Positions 18,182 to 27,756 of a DNA stretch of 64,000 bases are shown here, piece after piece. Within the stretch, counting starts at the first letter, position 1, and the number at the start of each line of letters is the position of its first letter. The DNA lies in the NCBI GenBank assembly GCA_016712415.1, contig JADJRC010000007.1, positions 210,118-274,117 of the forward strand. Direction: 5' to 3'. The notes under the pieces are model-generated. The model ran no database searches, was not told where the DNA came from, and saw only the letters and a list, made by a program, of their open reading frames with translations. A program made the position numbers and the translations under genes. Source of the stretch: Lewinellaceae bacterium (lineage in GTDB: Bacteria; Bacteroidota; Bacteroidia; Chitinophagales; Saprospiraceae).

Positions 18182-18730
18182 TTAACAGCCGTCCAGGATG
18201 CGGATGATTCGTTTGGCTTTGTAGTCGCTCTTCCGGACGGGAATGATCAACAAATGATCTTCCAGTTTTGCGTGGCTCAAAACGGCTGATATTTCTACTT
18301 CCGTGACTTCCGAATTGATGTCGGATTTTCCGGCCGTTATGAACTCGCCATCTCGACGCAAACATATCCGGAACGGAATTTTTTTCGCTTCCGACGATTC
18401 AGGATCGCCTTTGACCAGCGAAAGTATACCCTTGCTTTTGATCGAAAAATCAGCGTATTCCAATGGCTTGTTGTTGAGCAGCAGCGGGTTACAATAAAAA
18501 TCAGTGCCCGCTTCTTCTACATCGCACTGGCCAATCTCGTTATCCAGCACAATGGCATTAGCCCGCACAATTCTATCCGAGATAAAAACGGCAGATTCAA
18601 AAAAATTCTTTGCCGAGCTCATCGAGACCGGATGCGGCGCTTCGGTATCCGGTTGGGCACAGGCACTCCAGAGCGTCATGGCAATAGCCGAAAACGCAAA
18701 ACACCAAATATTCAACATTCGAAATTTCAT
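18182..18730 (-). CDS. predicted lipoprotein, paralogue of the downstream exported protein
   Basis: A 182-residue protein with a lipoprotein signal ending LWSAC, giving a lipidated Cys at about residue 24. The mature part has ESAVFISDRIV, SKGILSLVKGD, KKIPFRICLRRDGEF and ISAVLSHAKLEDHLLIIPV, which line up with the downstream paralogue. It carries an additional insert with two Cys (QCDVEEAGTDFYCNP) that could form a disulphide. It is divergent from a membrane-anchored winged-helix regulator, which may control this pair. The family is not recognised. Confidence 0.7.
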   Translation of the reverse strand: MKFRMLNIWCFAFSAIAMTLWSACAQPDTEAPHPVSMSSAKNFFESAVFISDRIVRANAIVLDNEIGQCDVEEAGTDFYCNPLLLNNKPLEYADFSIKSKGILSLVKGDPESSEAKKIPFRICLRRDGEFITAGKSDINSEVTEVEISAVLSHAKLEDHLLIIPVRKSDYKAKRIIRILDGC

Positions 18731-18868
18731 GTGTACAGATTTAAGTCGTGAAACTAAGCGTGATTCGAATCGGCAACAAAACTAATGGCAGCCCCTTTGG
18801 CAAGGGTTACGGCGCTGTAAAACAGTGTAAAAGAAGTGTAAAACCTGTTTTTCCTGAAAAAGCGTCCT

Positions 18869-18876
18869 TATTTTTG
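18869..18876 (+). promoter_or_regulatory. candidate -7 element TATTTTTG five bases before an ATG
   Basis: TATTTTTG ends five bases upstream of the start of the membrane-anchored regulator gene. If it is used, transcription would begin at or near the ATG, giving a leaderless or nearly leaderless mRNA. Confidence 0.35.
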
Positions 18877-18881
18877 AGCGT

Positions 18882-19802
18882 ATGAACCGAGTCCTGAATA
18901 AAAATCTCTGGCTTCCGGGTGTTGTCGCTCTCTTCGGATTGATGGCCTTGCAGGCCTTTAGGCAACAACAGGCAACGGAAGTTGGCGAACGACTGTTTTC
19001 CGAAAAGGTAAACCTCGCCCTGCGGTATACCGCCCACCGGCTACTGGCATCGGCAGGCAACCATACCGGCGCCATTCCACCTGTTGAAAATCCGGAAGAG
19101 ACTGTATGGGTGGTACGACTGGAACAAAACTTCGATTATGACAGTGTCCCGCATATAATACGCGAGGCATTCGCGTTGCACCATGTGGAGGGGGAGTACA
19201 ATGTTGCAGTCGTTAATTGCCAAACGGATGACCTGATGCTGGGCTTTACCGCCAGTACATCCCGAGACGACACCGGCGTTCCCTGCATCGGAAGAGACCA
19301 GGTGGCAGGATGTTTTAACCTTCGGGTATCTTTTCCCGACCGGTCCGGAGCCGGATACCTGGCCACAGCCTGGCCCTGGGCCGGTGCATTGTTGTTGCTT
19401 GTATTGGGGGGCTGGGGTTTTGTCGTTCTGTTTCGCCGGGGCAAAAAGGTGGGCACGCCTGTCGAAGAGCCGGTTCTCCAGCCGGACCAGGCTCCGCTGC
19501 TGTTTGGGCAGTCCGTTCTCGACGTTCAGAATCAAAAACTCGTGGTTAAGGGCGCCACTAAAGACCTGACCTACCGGGAAACAAAACTGTTGCGCCTGTT
19601 CTGTGAACACGCCAACATTTTACTGGACCGCGACCAGATTTTACGGTTGGTTTGGGAAGACGAAGGCATCATTGTCGGACGCAGCGTCGACGTATTCGTG
19701 TCGCGCCTGCGCAAACTTTTGAAAGAAGATGAAACGGTAAAAATATCCAACGTCCACGGTGTCGGTTACCGGCTTGAGGTTGCCGGTTATGCTACATCCT
19801 GA
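18882..19802 (+). CDS. membrane-anchored winged-helix transcriptional regulator
   Basis: A 306-residue protein. It has an N-terminal hydrophobic segment (LWLPGVVALFGLMALQAF), a domain of about 130 residues predicted to lie outside the cytoplasm, a second transmembrane helix (WAGALLLLVLGGWGFVVLF, about 167-186), and a C-terminal OmpR/PhoB-type winged helix (LTYRETKLLRLFCEHANILLDRDQIL, VDVFVSRLRKLL, VHGVGYRLEV). This is a one-component regulator with sensing and DNA-binding halves in one chain, with the opposite order to CadC/ToxR. It has no receiver domain or phospho-acceptor. Divergence from the exported paralogue pair suggests these as targets. It overlaps the convergent FemAB-like gene by eleven bases. 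Confidence 0.82.
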   Translation: MNRVLNKNLWLPGVVALFGLMALQAFRQQQATEVGERLFSEKVNLALRYTAHRLLASAGNHTGAIPPVENPEETVWVVRLEQNFDYDSVPHIIREAFALHHVEGEYNVAVVNCQTDDLMLGFTASTSRDDTGVPCIGRDQVAGCFNLRVSFPDRSGAGYLATAWPWAGALLLLVLGGWGFVVLFRRGKKVGTPVEEPVLQPDQAPLLFGQSVLDVQNQKLVVKGATKDLTYRETKLLRLFCEHANILLDRDQILRLVWEDEGIIVGRSVDVFVSRLRKLLKEDETVKISNVHGVGYRLEVAGYATS

Positions 19803-20751
19803 ACCGCAATACAAAGTCGAGCAGTCTGTTGTGAGCCCGCCATACCCGGTGATAAGGCACCAGTGGCGCTCCAAACGCCCGAAAACCCCGTTCGATATCC
19901 CTTTCCATACTGCCTTCAAAGTCCAGTCCGATACCTTTTTCTGCACAAAACAGGATGGCCTGCCAAAACAACAGCCAAACGGCTGAACTGCTTTTAAAGT
20001 CGGTATCTGTTCCGGTTAGCAAAACATAAGCCCTGCTTTCATCGAACACCAGGTACAGCCCTGCATGCGCTGCCGATGTTTGCCGGTCGCGGGCAATATA
20101 GCAGCGCGATTGGCCGCGTTCGACAAGTGCGCAATGAAGGCGGTTGAAGGTATCGAAGGTATACGGTGGTCGGGTATTTTTTCTGGCGAACGATTGTTCA
20201 TGCAGACCAAATAGGAGAGCCGCGCTGTCTGTTTCGTAAAAAACGTTTACCGCCTGTTCTGCTTTTTTCAAATCGGTGCGCAAGGTGTTTTTAAAGCCTG
20301 CTCTGATTTTTTCGGGATCGTCAATCGACTCGAATGCATAGGTGTAGCGGGTTGTCTGGCGAAAGCCCGCCCAGTAAAATGGCAGCCAGTTTTCCCTGTC
20401 CGGATAAAAATTTTGTTGAAAAAGCACTACTTCGGGCAATTGCCGCATCATCTCTTCAAATATTTTTTTCTCAAACCTGTATCGGTTATTTCCTATAAAA
20501 CCGGATCGGGCCGGATACTGCAACCAGGGGCCTCCATAGGAACTGAGCGGAGGCTGCTGGATCACCTTAAGGCCCATACGGCGCCTTATATAGTAGGGAA
20601 GTGCTGCAATCGTACGACCATTGCCATCAGATGCCAGGCACACATTCCAGTGCTGAGGTCCGCAAACTGCGTCGAGCCACCAGGGCTGCAGTTGCGGCGG
20701 TACGGCAGTCAACTTGCAGAATTCAGCGTAACAGGTTTTGCGCACGGGCAC
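19792..20751 (-). CDS. FemAB/GNAT-like acyltransferase
   Basis: A 319-residue cytoplasmic protein. The N-terminal segment PPQLQPWWLDAVCGPQHW and the later SMERDIERGFRAFGAPLVPY are typical of a Bacteroidota group of GNAT-fold (FemAB/BioF2-like) proteins. The region YIARDRQTSAAHAGLYLVFDESRAYVLLTGTD is the acetyl-CoA-binding-like half. These proteins may transfer amino-acyl or acyl groups in surface polymer synthesis; the substrate is unknown. It begins with GTG at 20751, and the conserved start matches this position. Confidence 0.72.
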   Translation of the reverse strand: MPVRKTCYAEFCKLTAVPPQLQPWWLDAVCGPQHWNVCLASDGNGRTIAALPYYIRRRMGLKVIQQPPLSSYGGPWLQYPARSGFIGNNRYRFEKKIFEEMMRQLPEVVLFQQNFYPDRENWLPFYWAGFRQTTRYTYAFESIDDPEKIRAGFKNTLRTDLKKAEQAVNVFYETDSAALLFGLHEQSFARKNTRPPYTFDTFNRLHCALVERGQSRCYIARDRQTSAAHAGLYLVFDESRAYVLLTGTDTDFKSSSAVWLLFWQAILFCAEKGIGLDFEGSMERDIERGFRAFGAPLVPYHRVWRAHNRLLDFVLRFRM

Positions 20752-20798
20752 GTATGTCTATTTTTGCTGCGAAGAAAAGCGATTCAAACTCAACCGAC

Positions 20799-21305
20799 AT
20801 GACACTCCGCGAATTTTTCGATTACCTGAGCAACAATCCAGTTGTTGTACTGGCCTTTTTTATCGGCATACCCTTCACCGCTTTACTGGCCGGCGTGACA
20901 GGAAAAGGGGAGGGTCATGTTTCTCCCTGGAAATACCTTTATGCAACGCTGGTGTATCTGGTTTGCGTACCGGGCATTTTCGCGGCAGCGCTGGCCGTTT
21001 ACCTGTTTTTATTCGAACGCGGAGGGAGCATTCTCAATGTGAATTTGCTCACACAGGTGCTTCCGATAGCCTCGATGATACTTACGCTGGCGATCATTCG
21101 GAGGAATGTATCCTTTGAACTGATCCCCGGTTTTGGAAAATTATCAGGATTGATGATGATGATTGCCTCCACCTTTGTACTGATGTATTTTCTCGATCGT
21201 TTACATCTGGTAGCCTGGGTAAATGTACCAGTGGTTTACCTTTTGCTTATTGTAGCCGGTTTGTTGCTCACCTTCCGGTTTGCGCTTAAAAGCCTGATAT
21301 CCTAG
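20799..21305 (+). CDS. four-helix inner membrane protein, uncharacterised
   Basis: A 168-residue integral membrane protein with four hydrophobic helices (about residues 15-32, 45-68, 80-100 and 117-165 with a break). It begins MTLREFFDYLSNNP; an in-frame ATG 15 codons upstream is possible but less likely. No family is recognised with certainty. It ends eleven bases before lptC and is probably co-transcribed with it, which may point to an envelope role, an inference from position only. Confidence 0.68.
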   Translation: MTLREFFDYLSNNPVVVLAFFIGIPFTALLAGVTGKGEGHVSPWKYLYATLVYLVCVPGIFAAALAVYLFLFERGGSILNVNLLTQVLPIASMILTLAIIRRNVSFELIPGFGKLSGLMMMIASTFVLMYFLDRLHLVAWVNVPVVYLLLIVAGLLLTFRFALKSLIS

Positions 21306-21316
21306 ACTGCCCGCTG

Positions 21317-21880
21317 ATGCGTATTTACCTGCACGTTTTGTCCTTGTTGTTGTTTTGCCTTGGGGCGGTGGCCTGCCACAACCTGAAAAAAGAGACCCGA
21401 CAGGTGTTCACTCAGGACGATGTTGCCGTTGAAGTAGCCCGGAATGTAGAGATACTCTATTCTGATAGCGCTGTCGTTCGGGTACGGGTCACCGGCCCGC
21501 TCATGCACAACCATATCAACCGGGATGATCCCCGGCAGGAGTTTCCCGCCGGCGTGAAAATTGAGTTCCTCGAGCCAAATCTCTCCATAAAAAGTACTAT
21601 CATTGCCAAAACAGCGATCCGGTATCAGGAAAAAGGCAGAATCATTGCCCGGGATAGTGTGGTACTTACCACAGCCAAAAAAGAAAAACTGGAAACGGAA
21701 GAACTGATCTGGGATGAAAAGACGGCCAAGGTTTTTACGGAAAAATTTGTAAAAGTGACGAGACCGGGCGAAATCATTTATGGGTTCGGGTTGGAGGCCG
21801 AGCAGGATTTTTCCTACTGGAAAATCACTGTCCCGAAAGGCCGGATCAAGGTCGATCAACTCAACGAAGTGCTGAAATAA
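21317..21880 (+). CDS. lptC: LptC-like LPS export lipoprotein
   Basis: A 187-residue protein with a signal ending LGAVACHN, suggesting a lipidated Cys, followed by an OstA/LptC-like beta-jellyroll domain (VARNVEILYSDSAVVRVRVTGP, EFPAGVKIEFLEPN, AKTAIRYQEKGRIIARDSVVL, EELIWDEKTAKVFTEKFVKV). LptC links the inner membrane LptBFG transporter to LptA in lipopolysaccharide export. Bacteroidota LptC proteins are commonly lipoproteins and are often followed by a CBS/CorC protein, as here. An LptF/G-type permease lies 12 kb away at 33448. Confidence 0.85.
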   Translation: MRIYLHVLSLLLFCLGAVACHNLKKETRQVFTQDDVAVEVARNVEILYSDSAVVRVRVTGPLMHNHINRDDPRQEFPAGVKIEFLEPNLSIKSTIIAKTAIRYQEKGRIIARDSVVLTTAKKEKLETEELIWDEKTAKVFTEKFVKVTRPGEIIYGFGLEAEQDFSYWKITVPKGRIKVDQLNEVLK

Positions 21881-21960
21881 ATACCCGATGTGTTGAAATG
21901 TTGTTCGTTGATCGGATATTTGTCAGGTAAAACCCCGCAACCAGGTCACATTAAAGTCAA

Positions 21961-22947
21961 ATGGACGATCCGTCATCAAAACGATTCATTGGTTGGGCAT
22001 CGGCCCTTCGCATCGGTAGTCATACATTTCCTGCCACCTTTTTACTGTCCTTCCTGGCAGTTATGGCTGTTTTGGCGCTGGCGCCGTTTTTATCCGGTAT
22101 CGGATGGGCATCCCCCTTTCTGATAACAATCCTGCTGTTTTTCGCCCTGCTGTTTTTCAAGAACCTAATATTTGCCAACATTTATAAAAACGCCTCCGCC
22201 GGCGGCGATGCCGCTTTGATCGAATACCTGGTACAGCAAAACGTATCCGGTACGCCTGGCGAGGAAGAAGTGGAAATGGCCCTGCTCGAAAAAGCGCTGC
22301 ACCTCAAACAGGTGCGCGCGCACGACTGCATGGCTCCACGGCCCGAGATCATACATATTGATGTGCAGGCGCCTGTGGAGGAATTGCGCCAGTTGTTTAT
22401 TGAAAGCAGTTTGTCGCGTATCCTTGTCACCGACGGCGATCTGGACAAGGTGCTGGGCTATGTACACGTTCAGCAAATGTTTACACATCCGCGCAGCATC
22501 CGCAGCATGGTTATGCACATCAATTTTGTGCCGGAAACCATACAGGTCAACGATCTGCTCAGCAAGTTTATCAAAAACCGCACGAACATCGCCTGCGTCG
22601 TCGACGAATACGGAAGCCTTGCCGGCCTCGTTACCCTTGAAGATGTTCTGGAGCAACTTTTTGGCGATATAGACGACGAACACGACCAGGAGGAGTTTAT
22701 TGAGGCCCAGTTGAGCGAAACGGAATTTTTATTCTCCGGACGCCTTAAAGTAGAGTATCTTAATGAAAAGTATCCCGAGATCGCGCTGCCCACTGGCCAG
22801 TACAACACCCTTTCGGGTTATCTCATCACGGCCACCCAAACCATACCCGAACAAGGCGCCAGGCTAGAGATGGACGATAAAACCTATGTCCTGGAATTGG
22901 TCAGCGACCGGAAAATTGAAACCGTCAGGGTATTATTACATGCGTGA
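21961..22947 (+). CDS. CBS-pair/CorC domain membrane protein (hemolysin-like)
   Basis: A 328-residue protein: two N-terminal membrane helices (about residues 25-45 and 50-72), a CBS pair (CMAPRPEIIHIDVQAPVEELRQLF and NRTNIACVVDEYGSLAGLVTLEDVLEQLFGDI) and a C-terminal CorC_HlyC domain (SGRLKVEYLNEKYPEIALP). It lacks a full DUF21 domain, unlike the related gldE gene in this window. Related proteins are linked to divalent cation transport; here a partner role beside LptC is possible but unproven. Confidence 0.87.
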   Translation: MDDPSSKRFIGWASALRIGSHTFPATFLLSFLAVMAVLALAPFLSGIGWASPFLITILLFFALLFFKNLIFANIYKNASAGGDAALIEYLVQQNVSGTPGEEEVEMALLEKALHLKQVRAHDCMAPRPEIIHIDVQAPVEELRQLFIESSLSRILVTDGDLDKVLGYVHVQQMFTHPRSIRSMVMHINFVPETIQVNDLLSKFIKNRTNIACVVDEYGSLAGLVTLEDVLEQLFGDIDDEHDQEEFIEAQLSETEFLFSGRLKVEYLNEKYPEIALPTGQYNTLSGYLITATQTIPEQGARLEMDDKTYVLELVSDRKIETVRVLLHA

Positions 22948-23030
22948 TGTCACAATGTTTTTCAAATAATGAAGGCCGGTGAACGAATTTTCAAGTCGCC
23001 ATTCGTTTACATCCCTGTAAGAAGCCATTT

Positions 23031-25276
23031 ATGACCACTTTTCGCCGGATATTTTATTCTTTCCCCTTGCGACTGCTTGCCCTGCACTTCCGCAATCACC
23101 TTTTATTGATCGGACTTTTGGTATTTCTGGCATTGCTCATGACCGGAACGGTGGGGCGGTTTTTTTGTATGCACTACCTGATCCTGACCCCTGAATACCG
23201 CGGCGAAGTCAATTTCTGGAGTTTTCTGATCGCAGGAGCCGCTTTCGGCGCTTTTGTTATGATCTGGAACCTTACCACTTACCTGCTCATCGCCAACCGG
23301 TTTCCTTTTCTGGCAACCCTGAGCGCGCCATTCACCAAATTTTGCATCAACAACAGCCTGATCCCGCTGCTGTTTTTCTGTACTTTTCTGACAGCATCGA
23401 CCTGGTTTCAATGGCACGACGAATTCAGCAAAACCACGGAGGTTTTGTGGAATATTACGGTTTTATTGTTGGGTCTGTTGTATTGGTGGGCCTGCTGGTA
23501 TTGTACCTGTACTTCACGAACAAGGATATCGGTTCGTTTTTGCGCCCCGGCGAGTTTATTCCCAATCCGGGCGGGCGCCTGCTGGCGCCGGGCTACCGGC
23601 TACCAACCATCTGGGAAATCCGGGAGGGCGCCACGCGCTGGCGTGTGGATACTTATCTTACCGAACGGCTCCGGTTACGACTGGTACGCAGCGTTGCCCA
23701 TTATAACCCTGCTATGATCGCGCAGGTGTTCCGCCAAAACCATCTTAATGCCGTGATCGTGCAGGTTGTCGCCTTACTCCTGCTCATGGCCCAGGGGATT
23801 TTTATGGACAGCGAGTGGGTGCGTATACCGGCCGGCGCCACGGCATTCATCCTGGCGAGTATCGTCATGTCTATGTTTGGGGCTGTTACTTTCTGGTTCA
23901 GGCGTTGGAGCATGTTGATCTTTATATGCCTGGTGATCGTGGTCAATTATATCACAGGGTTTGGATTCTTTAACTACCGCAATCGCGCCTACGGCATCGA
24001 TTATCGAGAAGAAAATCGCGTTCCCTATTCCTATAAAGCGCTGGAAGATATTTGTTCGCCGGAGAACCTGCGCCGCGACAAGGCCGCAACGCTTGATATG
24101 CTCAACAACTGGCTTGCCAAGAACCGCACGCCGGCCAACCCAAAACCCAAAATAGTTTTCCTCTGTGTCAGCGGGGGAGGCATGCGCTCATCCTTGTGGA
24201 CCATGCAGACACTCCAGCAGGCAGATCGCGCCACCGGAGGAAAACTGTTGCGCCAATCGGCATTGATCTCGGGAGCCTCAGGCGGTATGCTTGGCGCCGC
24301 CTACCTGCGGGAGGTTTACCTGCGCCAGCAAAATGGCGCACCGATATCGGTATACGATTCCACGCTGGTCGACGATATTAGCAGGGATTTGCTGAACCCT
24401 GTTACGTTTGCCATCATTGCCAACGACCTCTTTTTTCCAATCTCTACCTTTCAGTCGGGCGATTTCACCTACCGCAAAGACAGGGGCTATCTCTTCGAAA
24501 GCCAGTTGAATGAAAACTGCCATGGCATGTTGTCCAAACGCCTGGCCGCATACCGGGAGCCCGAACGCGACGCGAAAATCCCGATGATGGTGGTCTCCCC
24601 TTTTGTACTCAACGATGCCCGCAGGATGCTCATCAGCCCGCAAGGGGTGTCGTATTTAATGAAACCCTTTGACCAGGGCCGGCTATCGGCCCAACTGGAA
24701 ATCGATGGCGCCGACTTCGGCAGACTTTTTTCGCAGCAGCAGGCAGACAGTCTGGCTTTTACCAGCGCACTGCGCATGAATTGCACCTATCCGCTGATCT
24801 TGCCCAATGTATGGCTGCCTACCACTCCCTCTGTGGAGGCCATGGACGCCGGATTCCGCGACAATTACGGCGTCACGATTGCTGCCCGCTTCGTCCATAC
24901 TTTCCGGGACTGGATACTGGAAAACACCGGAGGTGTGGTGTTTGTGCAGGTTCGCTGCTGGCAAAAGGTTGATCAGATCGTAAAAAGCGACTCCAAAGGC
25001 ATTTTGCACACCCTGCTTACCCCTGCCAATGCAGCGGCCAACCTCACTTCGATGCAGGATTTCGACCAGGACAATACGCTTGCACTGCTCAGCGATGTGC
25101 TGGGTAAAAACAAGCTGGAAGTAGTGCGCTTCCTGTACCGTCCGGTGCGCAAGCAAAACGAAGCGTCGATGAGCCTGCACCTCAGTAAAAGGGAAAAACT
25201 GGACCTGCTTCGGGCATATTATGCTCCTGAAAACCAGGCCAGTCTGGCCGCCCTGAAGCAAATCCTTCGGAAGTAG
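23031..25276 (+). CDS. membrane-anchored patatin-like phospholipase, frameshifted
   Basis: Two frames form one protein of about 748 residues. The N-terminal part has at least three transmembrane helices; after the break come two or three more (VEYYGFIVGSVVLVGLLVLYLYF, FWFRRWSMLIFICLVIVVNYI). The C-terminal half is a patatin domain: oxyanion motif SGGGMRSS, nucleophile Ser in SGASGG, and catalytic Asp in MDAGFRDNYG. The family hydrolyses acyl ester bonds of phospholipids. The break lies between about 23436 and 23500; one missing base would join HDEFSKTTE to the downstream frame. Confidence 0.78.
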
Positions 25277-25383
25277 CCCATGTTTGTTGCTAAATCGCAA
25301 AAGATATCCCGGTTGAATGCAATGCGGGCAAATCAATAGCACCCGCTTCCCAACATTCCAACACCGTTTCGTGTTTTAATAGG

Positions 25384-25391
25384 TATTTTTG
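25384..25391 (+). promoter_or_regulatory. candidate -7 element TATTTTTG of the Fur-family gene
   Basis: TATTTTTG ends 18 bases upstream of the ATG at 25410, leaving a short leader. No clear -33 TTTG at the usual spacing. Confidence 0.4.
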
Positions 25392-25409
25392 TCCCAAATA
25401 AGGATATCC

Positions 25410-25934
25410 ATGACTGCCACACGCAACGAACAGGATTTGATCCAGCAGGTGCTCAATATTTTTTCCGCCCAACTGGAAAAAAACGGTTACCGGAAAACCC
25501 CCGAGCGGTTTGCCATTCTGGAAGAGATATACAAACGAAGCGACCACTTCGATGCCGAAGCGTTGTATATACACATGAAAAACAGGAATTACCGTGTCAG
25601 CCGTGCTACCGTGTACAATACACTCGAACTGCTGGTAGCTTGCGATCTGGTAAAAAAACACCAGTTCGGAAAGAACCTGGCACAATATGAAAAGTCGTAC
25701 GGTTACAAACAACACGACCACGTAATCTGTGCCAATTGCGGTAAGGTGGTAGAATTCTGCGACCCGAGGGTCCAGCAGATCAAGGATATGGTGGGAGATC
25801 TCCTGAATTTTAAAATCACCCACCATTCGCTCAATTTCTACGGAATATGCGGCAGCTGCCAGAAGGAGATGGAGTTCGGGATCGTTCGCAAGCAGCCCAA
25901 GGCCGTTGAAGACGAACCGGGCTGGGGAGATTGA
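25410..25934 (+). CDS. Fur-family transcriptional regulator
   Basis: A 174-residue protein with the Fur winged helix (NGYRKTPERFAILEEIYKRSDHFDAEALY and YRVSRATVYNTLELLVACDLV), the metal-binding region (KQHDHVICANCGKVVEFCDP) and a second CxxC (CGSCQKEMEFG). Both structural-zinc Cys pairs are present. Whether it senses iron, zinc or peroxide cannot be told by eye. The ATG at 25410 is chosen; a longer in-frame TTG start is unlikely. Its stop lies at the edge of the large repeat that separates it from pyk. Confidence 0.9.
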   Translation: MTATRNEQDLIQQVLNIFSAQLEKNGYRKTPERFAILEEIYKRSDHFDAEALYIHMKNRNYRVSRATVYNTLELLVACDLVKKHQFGKNLAQYEKSYGYKQHDHVICANCGKVVEFCDPRVQQIKDMVGDLLNFKITHHSLNFYGICGSCQKEMEFGIVRKQPKAVEDEPGWGD

Positions 25935-26180
25935 TGGCAGTTGGCAGTAGGCAGTAGCAGTTGGCAGTAGCAGTAGGCAGTAGCAGTTGGCAGTAGCAGT
26001 GGCAGTTGGCAGTAGCAGTTGGCAGTAGCAGTTGGCAGTAGCAGTTGGCAGTAGCAGTTGGCAGTAGGCAGTAGCAGTTGGCAGTAGCAGGGGCTATCTT
26101 GAGATGTTTCACATACGGCCCCTGCTACTGCCAACTGCTACTGCCTACTGCCAACTGCTACTGCCAACTGCTACCGCCTA
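25932..26180. repeat. GGCAGTAGCAGTT tandem repeats forming a 60-bp-arm inverted repeat
   Basis: The gap between the convergent Fur-family gene and pyk is filled by tandem copies of GGCAGTAGCAGTT mixed with a shorter GGCAGTA unit on the left. A mirror-image array follows on the right. The arms 26034-26093 and 26119-26178 are complementary at 59 of 60 positions by my reading, with a 25-base spacer. In RNA either strand would form a very long hairpin. Its position suggests a bidirectional terminator or a mobile palindromic repeat. No protein is encoded. Confidence 0.9.
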
Positions 26181-26187
26181 CTGGCTG

Positions 26188-27677
26188 CTATTCCACCTCT
26201 GTCACTTTTAACCTATTGGTTCTGTAGCGGCGGTGCAATGGCATGGCGCCCGTATTGATCACCGTATCGCCTTTGTTGACAAACCCGCTTTCCTTCAGGA
26301 TATCCGTACAATCCTGGATAGTTTCGTCTGTTGTAGTGAACCGATCGTAGTAAAAGCACTGTACGCCCCAGATCAGGTTCATCGTATTCAGCATATTGAG
26401 GTGGTCGCTGAAGATGAAAATGCGTGCGTTGGGGCGGAAACTGCTGACTTTAAACGCTGTATAACCGGAGGTTGTCATGCCGATAATGCCCGTGGCGCCA
26501 ATTTCTTCTGCGACCCGACAGGCATTAAAACAAACCACATCAGAGTGGAACAGTTTTGATTTTTCAACGGCTCGCGGGCGTTTGCTCTCAATCTGAGGCC
26601 AATATTGCCGCTCAGCTTCTGCAATGATCTTCCCCATATACTGCACGACCAGTTCGGGGTATTTGCCCACTGAGGTTTCGCCACTGAGCATTACCGCGTC
26701 GGCGCCGTCGAGTACGGCATTGGCCACGTCCGTCACCTCTGCCCGGGTGGGGAGGGGTTGGTAATCATGCTGTCCATCATCTGAGTCGCTACGATAACAG
26801 GCCGGGCATATTGCATACAAAGACCCACGATCTCTTTTTGGGTAGTCGGCAGGCGTTCGATGGGCATTTCAACCCCGAGGTCGCCGCGGGCAACCATAAT
26901 ACCGTTGGCAGATTTTATGATTTCCCGGATATTGTTGACGGCTTCGGGTTTCTCAATTTTAGCCATCACTTTTGCCGGATGCCGCCTGTCTTCAATGATC
27001 TGTTTCAGGTCATTGAGGTCTTCTGCGCGGCGAACAAAGGAAAGAGCGATCCAGTTCACCGGTTGTGTCAGGATAAAATCAAGGTCTTCCCTGTCCTTTG
27101 TGGTCATAGACGGAAGTTTGACGTTGGTATCGGGCAGATTCACGCCCTTATTGCTGCTCAAAACCCCCGTGTGCAGGCATTTCAGGCGAACCGTATCCAC
27201 TCCGTTGGTGGCCACCACTTCGAAGACAAGTTTGCCGTCGTCCATAAGGATACGTTCGCCTACTTCACAATCTTCGGCAAACTCCGGATACGACATGTAT
27301 ATCCTGTCTTTGGTACCCTCTGCTTGTTCATCATTCACGATCGTGATGATGTCGCCTTCTTCAAGCGGCAAAGCATTGTCTTTTATTCTGCCGACCCGGA
27401 GCTTTGGGCCCTGCAGGTCAGCCAGAATACCAATGTGGGTATTATACTGCTGATTGATGTTCTGGATGTGTTCAATTACCTTCAGGTGATCGGAATGGCT
27501 GCCGTGACTGAAATTAAGGCGAAAAACGTCAACACCGGCTTTCACCAGTTTGAGCAGGTTTTCGTAAGTGTTGCAGGCCGGGCCAACGGTTGCGACGATC
27601 TTGGTGTTCTGCGATCCGTCTTTACGCATAACGTGTTTATTTTTTTCGAGCAAGGTAGTAGCTTCTACGAGTGTCAT
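26188..27677 (-). CDS. pyk: pyruvate kinase, frameshifted
   Basis: Two frames form one protein of about 496 residues. The first has TKIVATVGPAC, VFRLNFSHG, the substrate region MAKIEKPEAV and the Mg-binding segment IMVARGDLGVEMP. The second has PTRAEVTDVANAVLDGADAVMLSGETSVGKYP and the C-terminal allosteric domain. The break is in a run of four G at 26749-26752 (plus strand): one more base restores NPSPTRAEVTDV. The enzyme converts phosphoenolpyruvate to pyruvate, forming ATP. It is divergent from acpP. A gene this central is very unlikely to be truly broken. Confidence 0.9.
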
Positions 27678-27697
27678 CGTCCCATTTTTACTTTAAG

Positions 27698-27710
27698 TGT
27701 AAAATTTACA
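27698..27710. promoter_or_regulatory. palindromic candidate operator TGTAAAATTTACA upstream of pyk
   Basis: A perfect inverted repeat with one central base, 20 bases before the pyk ATG and just downstream of its -7 element, so a bound repressor could block initiation. A near copy occurs at 27853-27865 in the same divergent gap. Confidence 0.5.
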
Positions 27711-27724
27711 ATAAGAGGGCGGTA

Positions 27725-27756
27725 CAAAAGTAGCATACTTACTCCATATACTCCAA
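27725..27756 (-). promoter_or_regulatory. candidate pyk promoter (TTG - 21 bases - TACTTTTG)
   Basis: On the minus strand TTG (27754-27756) is followed after 21 bases by TACTTTTG (27725-27732), close to the Bacteroidota -33/-7 arrangement. Initiation near 27718 would place the palindrome at 27698-27710 within the first transcribed bases. Confidence 0.5.

Noticed and set aside
25932..26180. CRISPR array impression from short regular repeats
   Set aside because: Units are 7-13 bases with no unique spacers, no cas genes are nearby, and the array is mirrored into a palindrome.
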